NCBI RefSeq assembly: GCF_000003815.2 | Contig: NC_049979.1 | Location: 32,072,500-32,136,499, forward strand | DNA from: Branchiostoma floridae | Lineage: Eukaryota > Chordata > Leptocardii > Amphioxiformes > Branchiostomatidae | Length of the DNA: 64,000 bases | Reading direction: 5' to 3' | In this document: positions 46,926 to 58,789 of the stretch, one piece after another | How the letters are laid out: each line of letters opens with the position of its first letter | Position numbering within the stretch: the stretch's first letter is position 1 | The notes under the pieces: model-generated | The model's database searches: none | What the model was told of the DNA's origin: nothing | The model's input: the letters and a program-made list of their open reading frames with translations, nothing else | Program-made: the position numbers and the translations under genes

Positions 46926-47544
46926 TAAAAATACAAGACCTAAACAAAGGACCCAGCTTAGCAGCTTTGTTTATGGGGGCAATAAAATATTTTATGGAGG
47001 GAAAAAATGGCACGAATTGTTGGAACATGCTGGAACAATGACAAAAACACATAGATGGTTGAAAATAAAAAAAGAGATATAGGTATTGTTAATTTCCCAA
47101 TGTTTTTAACAAACGTGAATACATTGTGTAGGTTCAAACATCTTCAAACTTTCGTTCTAAATTGTTTGAACAATTTAGAACTATAGTGACTAAAATACTT
47201 TTTTACTCTATATAGTTCAAACGTATTACAACTATTATTTCAAAACCCTCTCGGTGATATTGTCACAAATGTTTCAAATGTTTGAGCAGAATGCAAAAAA
47301 ATAAAAATGGGTCGTAAAACTGACTCTTTTTCCTCAAGTTAACTTATCTTTTGTAATCCAAGCATACTATTTTGCTGGGTGTACGATTTGGGGGATGTCC
47401 GATCCTTATTATTTCCTTCAGACTTGAGTTCGAAGTAGCATTGGGTGAACATGCATAGTACTTTCCCCTACAATTTTTTTCTGCCTTGGTAATAAATTTT
47501 ACTCCCTTTAATTTTTCCCCGTATCACGCAAGGTATATAAATTG

Positions 47545-50500
47545 TATAAGAGAAAAAGAACATTGGATGTGAAGTTGACAAAACAATGCCGTCTTTCTGA
47601 ACGGAGAATTCACCTTTAAGTCAGGTCAGCGCAGACATAAACGCAGTTTAGTGTACTATTTAAGGTATACAAAATTACTAAGAGAAGAAACGCGTCATGG
47701 TGAAGCTATGATATGTTCCAAAGTTTCTAAGCATTTTTTTGTCTAGTCTCCAAACACTGACGTAATGAAACAGTCCCAGGGAACATCACTCTCGGCACGA
47801 CAGAATTCCTCAGAACCAACCGGCGTCATCGTAAACGTTTCTTACAAAAACGTTAGCAGTTATAGCTATTAGACTTCCTTTCTCCGCAGGCCTCAAAAAC
47901 ACTGCTAGTAAAAACCGCTGAGCAGTAACGTAGGCTAACCGCCTCATTAGGCTACGCTTCGTGTCCTGTACCACAAAACACACCTGGGGGCAGACGCCAA
48001 TAAATCAGAAAAATGTGTCACATTAAGTCAGCGCTGACATTTTGCTCGCCGACCATTTTGAGCCAGTAGAGAGGTCAGTGAACGGGAAAGGCTGAAGTAC
48101 GCTGAGCTTGTGGAAAACCAGAGAAGGGGAGAGGGGATGTGGTTCGGGGGGGGGGGGTGCTTAAAGGACACCTGGACACTGCTCGGGGTATTGCTCAACC
48201 TCGGCTAGGTCGCCCGTGTCAGGCCGTCTGGTGATTAAAGGCCCGAAACGCCCATTGACCCCGGGGTCATCACTGACGATGTGCCCGTGTCGCAATGTTA
48301 GAGTCTATTCTAGAGAAGGTCCTTTTATCAAAACACCAATGGTACCTTGGGAATATATTCTGTCCTCGTCAGCTGTGAGATAGTGATGACTTTAAATGTT
48401 AAAGGTTTACACTTCGTGATACCACAGATAACACATGGGCGCACCACACATAAACACATGAGATGAAGTAATTATGATATAGAATCTAATCTAATTCCGT
48501 TATTATTGACAAACTTCCATCTTTGAGTGCAGAACAACGTTAGATACAAATCTCTAATCGATCTTGGCTTTTTTTGAGCTAAGAATGTATTAGGTTAACC
48601 AGAAAGCAGAAAAAAACAAAATGATTGTAAATGTCTTAATGATTGTAAATGTTAGTAAATGACCCGATTAATAGTGCAGAGAAAACTTGACATACCCGAC
48701 GATCTCCTTGGAAACATCATTATGTAGACCTACTAGCCTATTGTGACAAGTCAGTTTGGTCAAATATGACACCTAAACCTACCATGAGTCAACAACCCGC
48801 ATCACTCAGAGGAGTACACCTCCTGAGGGAAATCATCACAATTCTCAACTTCTTCTATTAAACACTTATTGCTTTGTAAATCCTTTCTTTGTAGAAATCT
48901 TTCTACTACAAATCGTAAAAGTATGTGCTTAAGTCAGAATTTCTTGGTCCAAACTTGACACTTGCACTTTAATGTACCACAAAGCTAAATTACTTCATTC
49001 ATGACCACCCAGTGAGGCCTAAATACAGGAAGGTGGTGCCATGATTTGCGCTGTTAGAAAGTATGAACCTTAATTGATGTTGAAATTGTGTATATTCATC
49101 TACAGTCAAACCTGCCCGAGCGACCACCTCTTCTCAGCGACCACCTGGCCTTCTCAGCGACCGCTTTTTCTCGGTCCCGATTTTTTTTCCATTGACGTAA
49201 GCATTAAGCGACCTTTTCTCAACGACCACCTTACCAACGCGACCGCGACCGCCCAAAATTGGAACACATAACGACCGCGTCATTTTCAACCTTACGATTT
49301 TTTATGACAACTAGCGCGATTTTGTGCCGAAATCGGCCAGTTTGCGTCGGATTTTGACTGCAATTACGATGCTATTATTATTAAAATTACGTACAGTACG
49401 TATACTAACGTCGGTTATGTTTACCTACCTTGAATGTCGATGATTTCATGGCAGTTCTCTTCTTGTTATGAATAACGTTGCCGACTTGCTCTCCTCCAGA
49501 GAGAAATTGTATAGCCAACTAATATAGCCAACTTAATATAACTCTGGTCCATCTAACAACCGTAGACGCAAGAATGCAACATGTACAGCACGTACTTCAT
49601 TGTATGGTAGAAATTCGATTTATAGAAAGTAACGTTATATCTTTTTTAGACTAGAGTAGACAGTAGAGTTTCTCTGGCGCAGGTAGGAACGTCCTGATCC
49701 AATTTGTTCCAATTTCTGTTCATTTATTAGAATTCGGCATGCTTACTGATGATTATTACTTACAGTACGTTTTTGCGTGCGTGTGCGTGTTGTATTTGAC
49801 ATTAAAGACCTCGCTTACTTACCTCTTTGCGTGCGTGTGCTTGCTATTTGCCATTATTCACAACGGAAACCATTTATACTATGCATCGGGCATGTTTTGA
49901 GTCGATACTCTTCTCAGCGACCACCTATCCAAATCGACCGCTTTTTTCCGGTCCCCCGGGTGGTCGTCTTGGGCAGGTTTGACTGTATATGTTTATGTGT
50001 CGATATGCATTTTTAAGTTTAACTTTGTTCTTTTTTTAACGTGGCGCTAGCATGTTTAAATTTTAGCGCGTCTTCGTCTTGTCTGCGCCATTCTATGTTT
50101 TTATATACTTGACAATATAAAATGATTGGTGTAAGAAGTACACCATTAAGGCCATGTTGATTTAATTATACGGATAACATTCACCCGCATCAACCATACA
50201 GCAAACCATACAAAGCAGCTGTAAAAGGAGCGAATATATAGTATAGATCGTATAATAATGTTGGGAAACGTATACGAATGCCATATAATGTCAGAAAGTC
50301 GTTTCAATGGTCAAAGAAGACGGTGAAAGAAAAAACAACAACTATCATTTGGTACACAATACTCCATACCATAATGAAGGAAAGACCCAGTGGATTAAAA
50401 GTTTCTTTTTACGATCAAACTGACGACCCTTGCCACGGAAAACCTCGCCTATCAGTCGATATTCTGACCTAGTTAGATAGTCGACATGTGGAGGTAATAT

Positions 50501-52195
50501 TGGTTTTGACTTGACTTCACCTGACAGCCATGTGTGAACTATATTCGGTCTCTTCTAAAATATTTTTATTACGTTTGGCTACGTACTGCGAATGAGTTAC
50601 GTGCAGTTTATCCCTGTGCAAGTGTTTTGACCTTTGTTCCTAACATGTTTAAAAGCTTTGCCACCAGTTGGCAAAGTAAACCAATAATATTTAACGTAAG
50701 AATAAAGTAAGAAGGGGTTCTGCCTGGACATTACAAAGTAAAGAACGAGGACGAAAGTGAATTTTCTATTATAGTTTAAGCATATAAAGGGGTAAGAAAA
50801 ATTAGTTTTGAGGTTTTCTGCAGTGAGTGCCCATTTATCATTATTATAGAGTGCTTAACAAATATATGTTGAAAGTGATTAAAAAATGTCCAATAAAAAC
50901 AGGTTGATTGACTTTGACATCTCTGTTAGCTACACTCTCTTTGGTCCTATACTGGATGTTCAATAATACCATATCACATGACGCAGAGAGAAAAATCACA
51001 TTATAATTGATTTATGCTAAGTTTGTAAAACAACAATTACAACCAGGCCAGCAAGTTGGGTTATGTATGGCATCTTATCTCATTATTAGTGAAATATTCT
51101 ATTTTTCATGGTATGGCATCATTAAATCTACTTAATTAATTTCCTTGACTTCCTAGCGCAACAGAAACAAGACCTACCCGATACTTTTCAGCTTTCTTAC
51201 TTCGACTATATTCGGTCTCATGACAGCATTTATTAATGTCATTTTTGTCTTGGCAATTGAACAAGTTTTTGGTGCAACATCTAGCTACATTCTACATGTA
51301 GATTTTTCTCTCTAAGTAACTCATTCTTGAAGTGATGTGATCATTCTCACGCTCATTACATGAAGGGGATGACAAAGGGGGTAAGGGTTTTCCAACATAA
51401 ATTCCATAAAATTCCCATTATTGGGGTCTTTATTCCATACCGATACCTTTTCTCTGACATTAAACATATCAGGACACTGTCTATCTTTTAAATGTTATCA
51501 TAGCGTCCTATTCTATCAAGTAAGCATATTTCAGTCAAATAGTTTCAAATTGTTTGATTGAAAATTAAAAGTTTGAACATGTTTCATACAGTATGAAAAT
51601 CACCATTTAGAACAATTGTCAAACATTTATGTTATGTTCAACACGTGTCCAATGTTGAATCATGATCACCCCCACCCACCCTCTCCCCCCATGTCATTAG
51701 GTGTGGACCTCTACTGTCTGACTCTTATATTTCTTGTTTTTTTACAGATGAACACCGGTTGTTCTTTTGTAGAGATCTGTCGGACAGGTATACAGGTATA
51801 ATTTGTATTTGGCAGGGATTCGTGAATTGCCCTCTTCCAAGCCAAAATACAAAAATATTCCCCTATGTTAGAACAAATGGTGAATATATGTTACTGCAGT
51901 TTAGAACCTAATGCAAATGATACATTTGCGGTTAAAAAAAAGGTTTCTAACATGTTTGAATGCGGTAGAAAATATTTCGTTAGGTAAGAAATCTAAAGTT
52001 AGATTGATACAATTTTTTTTTCCTTTTGTTATCCGGCCTGGATTTACTTGGTGCTTTTTTAATTCCCGATTATCATTTTTCCTCCAAGTTGAATTTCGGA
52101 GTAGCCTCCATATGCATACATAATACTAGTAGTTTTTTCATAGTTTGGTATCAACTTTTAAATATATGAAATACATATAAGAAATAAAAGACTTA
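47545..52195. repeat. Segmental repeat, unit II
   Basis: This is the second direct copy. It starts around GAAGTTGACAAAACAATGCC (47,573) and carries CAGTCCCAGGGAACATCACT-like, ACGACAGAATTCCTCAGAAC and CAACCGGCGTCATCGTAAAC-like words also present in unit III. It is longer than unit I's matching stretch partly because of the TA-flanked element at 49,103-49,985. A G-run of about ten lies at 48,146. No recognisable protein is encoded; the frame at 50,278-50,472 is not conserved in unit I, where the matching stretch (near 44,820-44,900) aligns only as DNA. Confidence 0.75.
49103..49985. mobile_element. pogo/Tigger-like (Tc1-mariner) MITE with TA target duplication
   Basis: The ends are CAGTCAAACCTGCCCGAGCG at the left and, inverted, CAGTCAAACCTGCCCAAGAC at the right, each preceded or followed by TA (49,101-49,102 and 49,986-49,987). 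Subterminal GCGACCACCTCTTCTCAGCG-type words recur at both ends. The TA duplication and the CAGT start are typical of pogo/Tigger-type elements. At 883 bp, with no DDE-transposase frame visible, it is non-autonomous. Unit I shows the matching site without the element (near 44,600-44,620). Confidence 0.85.
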
Positions 52196-52199
52196 AAGT

Positions 52200-54645
52200 A
52201 AAGGAAACAAAACAATGCTGACCTTTTGAACCGACTGATGACCTTGATCAGGCCAGCAGGGATATAAACACGTCTGTGTGTTACATGGGATGTACAGACT
52301 TACATAGCTGGAGATATTAGGTGTTTTGCTTTAGATACAATAAATAGTACAGTATAGAACAAGTGCACTTCAATGTAAAGCCATGATATGCTTCCAAGGT
52401 TCTAATCATTTTGTTTGTTGATATTCTAGCTGTTGTGACTTCAAACACTAACGTGATGAGACAGTCCCGGGAAAATCCCTGTCAACACGACAGAACTCCT
52501 CAGAACCAACCGACGCCATGAAGAACGTTTCTTAGTAAACCGTTAGCAGTTATAGCTATGACACTTCCAATCTCCGCGGATATCCAGTGAACTAAACACG
52601 CGGAGCGGTGTTGTAACTACATTTACCTATTTAGGAAACACTTCGTGTCCTGTACACAAAGGACTCAAATTAAAACACTACAAAAGCACACCTGACGCCA
52701 ATAAATCAGAAAAGGTGTCACATTAAATCAGCGGTGACATTTTGCTCGCCGATCATTTTTTAACCATTAGAGAGGCCAATGAACGGGAAAGGCTGAAGTA
52801 CGCTGAGCTTGCTGTGGAAAACCAGAGAAGGGGAGAGGGGATGTGGTTCGGGGGGCTTAAAGGGCACGTTGAACTACTCGGGGTATTGATCAACCTTCGC
52901 TCTTCCTCCCGTGTGAGGCTGTCTCTTGTTCCAAACACGTCTGTAAGTTTGACCACCAGTTGACAGTGAAAAATTAACTTGATATTGAAGCATAAAACGG
53001 GTTTCTAAGTAGACATCACAGATCGGAGGTCCAGGACGAAAGTGTATTTTGTTTCTGATCTCCAATTGTAAAGTTTTAGCACAAACACCCGTTAAGGGGT
53101 AAAGAAAAGTAGAGCTGAGGTTTCCTAAAGTGTTTTATCACCATTTATTATCTATTTACCTATTATTTTCAACAAGAAATTGGAACATTATCAACAGATC
53201 TAGAAACAGACTTATCAACATTGACTTTTTTGGATCCACAAGTGTCTTGACATTTCTGTACGCTACACTCCTGTGGTGTTTAACTGGAACCAACGTGAAC
53301 TTTCCTAAAGTCCACCAGGTGCAATAATAACGCAACACAAGAAAAACACGCGATGCGATTTCAAGAGATGTACCAAAGCAGCATCAGTAATCCTGAGGTC
53401 TATACACTTCAGGTATTTCGGTGTTTAAGACAGTTTTGAGAAGACCCCTAGTACAATGTTTTTATGTTGCATTATAATAGTACCCAGCGTAATTTTGAGG
53501 GTTGGTTTACACCAACACAATATCCTTTGACAGAATAACTGCAAAACAATCACACTGAAATACATAAGATACAGATTTATGCTGCAAAAAGAAGTTCCTC
53601 CGTTTGGTATGTCAGACATTGAATGTACAGTCATGTATTGCATGATACATAAGGTAGAGGCAACGTTTCCTTCTAGCATTGGTTTTAGGTTCTGGCGGTT
53701 TGATAGAGTTTGCTGTTGTTGATCATTTTTGGTACCGACTGTTGTTTAACTGGAAGGTGTGTTTATACCATTTTGGGCACTCCTGTGTCTAGTGTCCTAC
53801 GAAATGAAGCAGAGGTTCTGTGTTGGATTCTCTCATTCACTAGTCAATAGCATAATGTATGTAACACTGTTGCACTGCCTATCTTGGTATCACATCCTAG
53901 GACAAGCCTTGCTACCTGCTCCATATATTGTGCGTTACTTGGGGGCGCGTGATGTTTGAACTGTTGTGAGAACAGTAATCCAGGTGACAGAGTACCAGGG
54001 TTCTTATTCTAGAATGCAGTTCGTTTCTGATTCTGTTCACCTAACTCAGGCATGAGTTACCTTACTTTTAATTAAACGTTTTAGCACATCGTATTCTAGC
54101 AATACATTCGCCGTGTTAAAAAACGATTTGTACGCTGTATAATTTCCTGCTGTATGAATTCCAATTCCAGGGACACAAATTAGATCCTTGATATGTCTAC
54201 ATCCTTACTATTTACTTGATATAAGTACTTGCTTCTCAACCTTTAGATAAAGATGTACACAAAACGTAAAATTACCTAGTCGACTGTAGCGTTTCGCTCG
54301 CGAGCAAGTTGAAGACCAAGCCACAGAAAACATGAGCTGTCTGACGACATGCATACCATGAGCATAATTCTTTTCCTTCCAAGCGGCATTTTACCCATTT
54401 TTCTCTTGAACATTGAGCCTGTTTAATATATGCATTGTTTAAAATTCCTCAAACCAACGCAAGTTAATAAAATATATAAAATACATATTGTTATATATCG
54501 GCGATTAAAATTTGCGTCAAGTGCATTGTAGAAAATGGCTGATCTTTCTTCAAGTTGTTTGTTAAATAATTCTGCCTACCTTTACTTCACACCCGCATGC
54601 TGGTAGGTTCATAGAAATACAATAACTACCGAACACCTATGGTAA
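52200..54645. repeat. Segmental repeat, unit III (shortened)
   Basis: The start is GGAAACAAAACAATGCTGACC (52,203). It holds GAGACAGTCCCGGGAAAATC, CAGAACTCCTCAGAACCAAC, CCGTTAGCAGTTATAGCTAT, CGCCAATAAATCAGAAAAGG, TGACATTTTGCTCGCCGATC and CTCGGGGTATTGATCAACC, as in units I and II. It then jumps directly to GACCACCAGTTGACAGTG (52,949), which in unit II lies about 2.5 kb later, so an internal deletion separates them. Frames at 52,742-52,963 on both strands cross the deletion joint and are not credible genes. Confidence 0.7.
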
Positions 54646-54646
54646 G

Positions 54647-55060
54647 GAAGGAAAACAATGCTGACCTTCTGCTGGGATTGGTGACCTGGTGAGTCAGGTC
54701 GGCTACTTGAATCCAAATAAAATACGCCAAGAAAACTTCCAGTCCTTGTGTCCCTCAAGTAATGAAAAGTTTGTCGGCAAAACGTTACTAGTTATAAGAC
54801 GTAATAAGAACACAGTTTGCAGACTATGACATCTGCAGAACTGAGCGTCCTACACCACAAAGGACCCATTAGATCGCTACAAAACACACCTGAAGCTAGA
54901 CGCCAATTAATCTTTCGCATGGGGTCGTCGGTGACAACTGACAACCGTGCGCTAAAATACCAGGTGTACCTCGTGAACATGTCCGATAAATTGGGCCGTC
55001 AGCTATGTTATACGCATAATATAGTGCCTGACCTGAACTGAATTTGGCATGGTCACATAT
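54647..55060. repeat. Segmental repeat, unit IV (partial)
   Basis: The start is GGAAAACAATGCTGACCTTC (54,651), then AAAACGTTACTAGTTATAAG and CTACAAAACACACCTGAAGC followed by TAGACGCCAATTAATC, matching the first part of units II and III. The remainder has decayed or been lost. The 74-codon frame at 54,817-55,041 lies across the repeat but is not shared by the other units, so I do not call it a gene. Confidence 0.6.
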
Positions 55061-55099
55061 AAGTGGATGATAGCAGCCTTCAGTATGTCATGGGAAAAC

Positions 55100-57680
55100 A
55101 TACTTATAGCGAAATGTTGAGAAGAAGATGAGTATTCCAATCTAAATGTGTTATAAGATGACTGATACTGATTTCAAATTAAACACCACACTATGACGTG
55201 TTTTACATCACACACATGTTGTGCTAATGGTGTTTTCACTACAACAGACGGGCCGTCTATCACCCAACAGGGGCACTGTTTACCCGCGTGTTTGAACCTT
55301 GTTTATTCATGAAAGCTCAAATCTGTCCGCAGGCCGCTTTTCGTTGAGGTCATGAGGGGACAGGTCAAGGTCACACAAAACATATAACCGAGGTACATCC
55401 TAATTAATATATACACATATTTTACACGTACATGATGCAAAATAATTCTGACAACAGAATATACGTATCCAAAATATACACAGATAATATTGACAGTGCC
55501 ACATTGAGAATATCAAAAATAAGAATAGTCTTCACATAAATTCAAATATAACGATGCTTAAACAACTGAAAGGTAGTAAATTAAATAACGAAAATGATCT
55601 TTCTCTTTCTATGAATTATTGTGAGATCGTAATCGTTAACGGCAAGGTGCTTGGGCGATGATCCAGAAGTCATTGTTTTATTCTATCGATATGGCGGCGA
55701 CTTTCCTCGCTTCATTCGGGTGAAAAGGGGTACCTAACTTATGCAAGGGGATACCCTCATATGGGGATCTCGTGTTTAAGGGTAGCCACAACTGTTGCAC
55801 GGAGAAGAACTTACCTGACTTACCCAAAACGGTAGGGGTTCTGCACACTGTGAGTGGTTCAAAACTCAGAGTCCTATGGATTCACCTGGAGGTCACTAGA
55901 CGCTGTATACAGGCTGCGTTTACAGATCCTAGCGATTCAGGCTAGCCTTTTGTAAGGTCGGTACAATTCAGCCGCTGGCTGAGAAGAAAGAGTAGTGGGC
56001 CGTCCCAATGACCCAATGAAAAAATACTTGTGATCCATTTAAAGGCTCTAAAAACAAGAGACAGATACACGTTTTACTATCAAAAGATAAGTCAAGAGGA
56101 TACTCTGAGACTATGCTAAAGCTATAAGCTAAAGTGTGTTAATAATAAAATAAAATGTCGTCTGTTTACTTTTTAAACACATCTGGTCACTAAAAACACT
56201 TTAGTACCTAATTTCCTCCCGTGCATCTGCGGCGTATCGGGTCGTCCTAGTATACCTTGCACAGAGTACAGTTCTGAGCTGCTGTCTTCGCTATATACCA
56301 GGAGTTTCCTGAGGCTGTACGTCTTATTCCACGTCTGACTTGCATGTTAGGACCACGCACGATTTCAACATAAGTTCACGCACAATATCAAGAGTATTGG
56401 TTATATATAATAATAGAGGTGACAACATATAATACAAAGATGCGAAGTGTTATTTTCGGTTCTCACTTTCATATCTTTTCCATGTAATGGCAGTTTTAGA
56501 AACACATGCAAAACATATCCCGAATGTTAAAAAAACAAACGAAGACCGGCATTTTAAAAGACTGATCATCTGATGAAATACAAGCCATGACGTTGCTGAT
56601 CCATAGTTTTGTACTCCAACCACATTTACGTCATGATTAGAAAAAAAGGTATTGAATAGTTTTGGTGCTTCACCTGTTTAATATTGATATTTCTATTTAT
56701 CATCTAACAGAAGGTTGCAAACAGGATTGCTGAGGGTGATGTCATTGCAATAACTTGTTTTATTATACATATTTTTAGACAAAGAGGGATCTCATGATAG
56801 AAAGATTGTTTGAAGCTGGCGTAGCAACATACTGCATCACAGTAGAGCAGTGTTAGTGTTGTGTTCACTACAACAGACGAGACGTCTGTCGCCCGGCAGG
56901 AGCACTGTTTACATATGTGACGACCGGTAGTTTTTAATGCAAAGAAAACAAGTGCTTTTAAAAAAAGCTGGCGTTTCGTCTACGTTTATGAGTGTGAACT
57001 GTCTTTTTCTTGAAGTAAAATCTGTTAGAAAAAGTCACTCAAGGGCTGTTGCGTCTATAAGAAAAATTGTTATTTTGGAAAGGAGTACTGTTTAATAGCT
57101 GGTCTTGGCTTACAACTTTATTTTAAAATGTACAATAAGTTCATTATAAAATCTATTAATATACTAGTACTCAGGTACTTATGTACACTTGAAAAAGCAC
57201 CATCAGCACTGTGACAAGATTCTATCTAAATTGACTACCAAATGTCAAACAAATATCCAAACCAATTAACAGCTACCTCATCTCTATTATACTGGTTTCC
57301 GCATTTACAACATTTCTTCCTTGCTTTCCTGGATAATTTTGCTAATATTCATGAAAATTTCCATACTTTTGTGTCGAGCGGTGTGACTTTCCACGTCCGT
57401 GTTGTCTGAAAACTTCTGAATGAAGTCGATACTGAACAATGGAGCATTTGCTACTGTAAGAAAGGATCGCTGTTTTTCATGGAGTTTCATGCAAACAACA
57501 TCAAGAGCCTCTGTTTACATCATGAATAGTAGTTTAGTGGCGAGTGTTTTGCGAGAATCATCTTACCGCGCATGGGAGCCGCTGCACGGTATTTTCCATT
57601 ACCATGAACAGAAAAATTCGAATGCCGGGTTTGGAATCTATGTTCATAAAACAAAGGCCTTGCATATATGAAATGAATAC
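55100..57680. other. No gene seen; one short dispersed duplication
   Basis: AT-rich DNA without recognisable elements. A ~60-bp segment recurs: TTCACTACAACAGACGGGCC with ..GTCTATCACCC and GCACTGTTTAC at 55,234-55,292, and TTCACTACAACAGACGAGAC with GTCTGTCGCCC and GCACTGTTTAC at 56,865-56,912. Frames at 57,305-57,732 overlap on both strands and show no motif. Confidence 0.4.
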
Positions 57681-57770
57681 TAAAATAATAAAAAAAATGA
57701 TATATAAAGATATAATATCAATAAATAAATAGAATAATTATATATTATCTTCAATATTTAAAAAAAAAAA

Positions 57771-57842
57771 TCCACTCCTGGGCTCGAACCAGGGACTTTC
57801 GGATCCGAAGACCTGTGACTTTACCGTTTGAGCTAAGTTGTT
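57771..57842 (-). pseudogene. tRNA-Arg(TCG)-like pseudogene, copy 1
   Basis: Minus-strand reading: A-box TTAGCTCAAACGGTAAAG, anticodon loop CTTCGGA (anticodon TCG, arginine), a 5-base variable region, and a perfect T-arm with stem CCTGG/CCAGG and loop TTCGAGC. The acceptor stem pairs at only 5 of 7 positions, and the anticodon and D stems do not pair well. It is therefore a degraded tRNA or tRNA-derived sequence, not a confident functional tRNA. A T-run on the minus strand (57,761-57,770) follows and could serve as a polymerase III stop. Confidence 0.55.
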
Positions 57843-58031
57843 ACGTGTATTACATGTGAGTGTACATAATGCTTTGACCTCACTACATAGTATTATTTAT
57901 GTCGATTTTCGGTCGCTTTCTTGATAAAATCACTTTTTCTTAAATAATAAAAAAAAATGAGATATAGAAATATGATATCAATAAACAAATAGAATATTTG
58001 TATATTATCTTCAATATTCAAAAAGAAAAAA

Positions 58032-58104
58032 ATCCATTCTCGGTGATTCGAACCAGGTACTTTCGGATCTGAAGACCTGTGGCTTTACCGATTGAGCTAA
58101 GTTG
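58032..58104 (-). pseudogene. tRNA-Arg-like pseudogene, copy 2
   Basis: This is the second copy in the tandem duplication. The A-box is TTAGCTCAATCGGTAAAG and the B-box GGTTCGAATC is close to consensus. The anticodon loop reads CTTCAGA, so the anticodon position has changed from TCG to TCA. The T-stem no longer pairs (CCTGG against CACCG). It is more degraded in structure than copy 1, although its B-box is nearer consensus. Confidence 0.5.
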
Positions 58105-58751
58105 TAACGTGTATTATATGTGAGTGTACATAATGCTTTAACCTCACTACATAGTATTATTTATGTCGATTTTCGGTCGCTTTCTTGATAAAATCACTTT
58201 TTTTCTTGTGCAATCTTGTGGAATAGATATAATATGGCCATTTTCCAGGATATTGAAGTCCGAAACCACAATGCAATGGTATTTCCGAACAGTCCTACCT
58301 CACAGCGTTCGTTCCAAAATGGTGGATGTGAATGGAGTCTGTCGCCTTCTATAGTGGTCACCAAACGCAAATAACCAATTGAAATAGCGCCAAATGAAAT
58401 AGATAAGCTTACAATCCCTTAATATCATTGAATAAAAATAATAGCCTAAGATTAGATTACATTATGAAATATATTAGAAATCTACCTATGAAAGTATAAT
58501 GTGTCTTCAGCTTTTTCCATCAGAAAATTCACATTTCCGTAGCGGCTACATGCGGTTGCATATGTCACGTACAATTCAGGCTGACGCAACAATCGTGAAG
58601 GTCTTGCCATATAAGGCAATGGTTGAACAACAAACATAGAGGGCCTTCATCCTATGCTACACAGTGTTGAACCAAGTACCATTCAGGCATGCATGCATGC
58701 ATCGATCCATCGAAGCATCATTGAAGGACTGAAGGTAAAACTCAATACATG

Positions 58752-58781
58752 GCGTTTCGTCGCCGCAGGGCGACGAAACGC
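58752..58781. repeat. Perfect 13-bp hairpin with 4-base loop
   Basis: GCGTTTCGTCGCC, loop GCAG, then GGCGACGAAACGC, followed by eight A residues. It is strikingly GC-rich and perfect in AT-rich surroundings. No other copy was found in the window. It could be a foldback relic, a recombination scar or a structured RNA element; no function can be assigned. Confidence 0.9.
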
Positions 58782-58789
58782 AAAAAAAA

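Larger units (their letters stand above)
43390..47540. repeat. Segmental repeat, unit I
   Basis: This is the first direct copy of a diverged multi-kilobase segment. Landmarks shared in the same order with unit II are AAAACGTTAGCAGCTAAAGC (43,492; II 47,846), AGACGCCAATAAATCAGAAA with TGACATTTTGCTCGCCGA (43,651; II 47,992), CTAGGTCGCCCGTGTCAGGC (43,881; II 48,205), TCTACTACAAATCGTAA (44,420; II 48,901), ATATTCGGTCTC (44,950; II 50,541), AACATGTTT..AAAG.TTG (45,062) and ACAGATGAACAC(T/C)GGT (46,306; II 51,746). The unit also holds family-A copy A6. No clear protein-coding exon was seen; the short frames do not align between units. Confidence 0.75.
57684..58206. repeat. Tandem duplication, two ~260-bp units
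   Basis: Two direct copies (about 57,684-57,941 and 57,942-58,206) share an AT-rich lead (TATTATCTTCAATATT), a tRNA-like block, and the tail TGTGAGTGTACATAATGCTT, CTCACTACATAGTATTATTT and ATGTCGATTTTCGGTCGC ending CTTTCTTGATAAAATCAC. Outside the tRNA-like block identity is very high, so the duplication is fairly recent. Confidence 0.85.

Noticed and set aside
46296-47052. Overlapping frames of 75-104 codons as host exons
   Set aside because: They lie in the arms and spacer of an inverted repeat, with frames on both strands and no shared frame in the sister unit.
52742-53065. Frames on both strands as a gene
   Set aside because: They cross the internal deletion joint of segmental unit III and are not preserved in units I and II.
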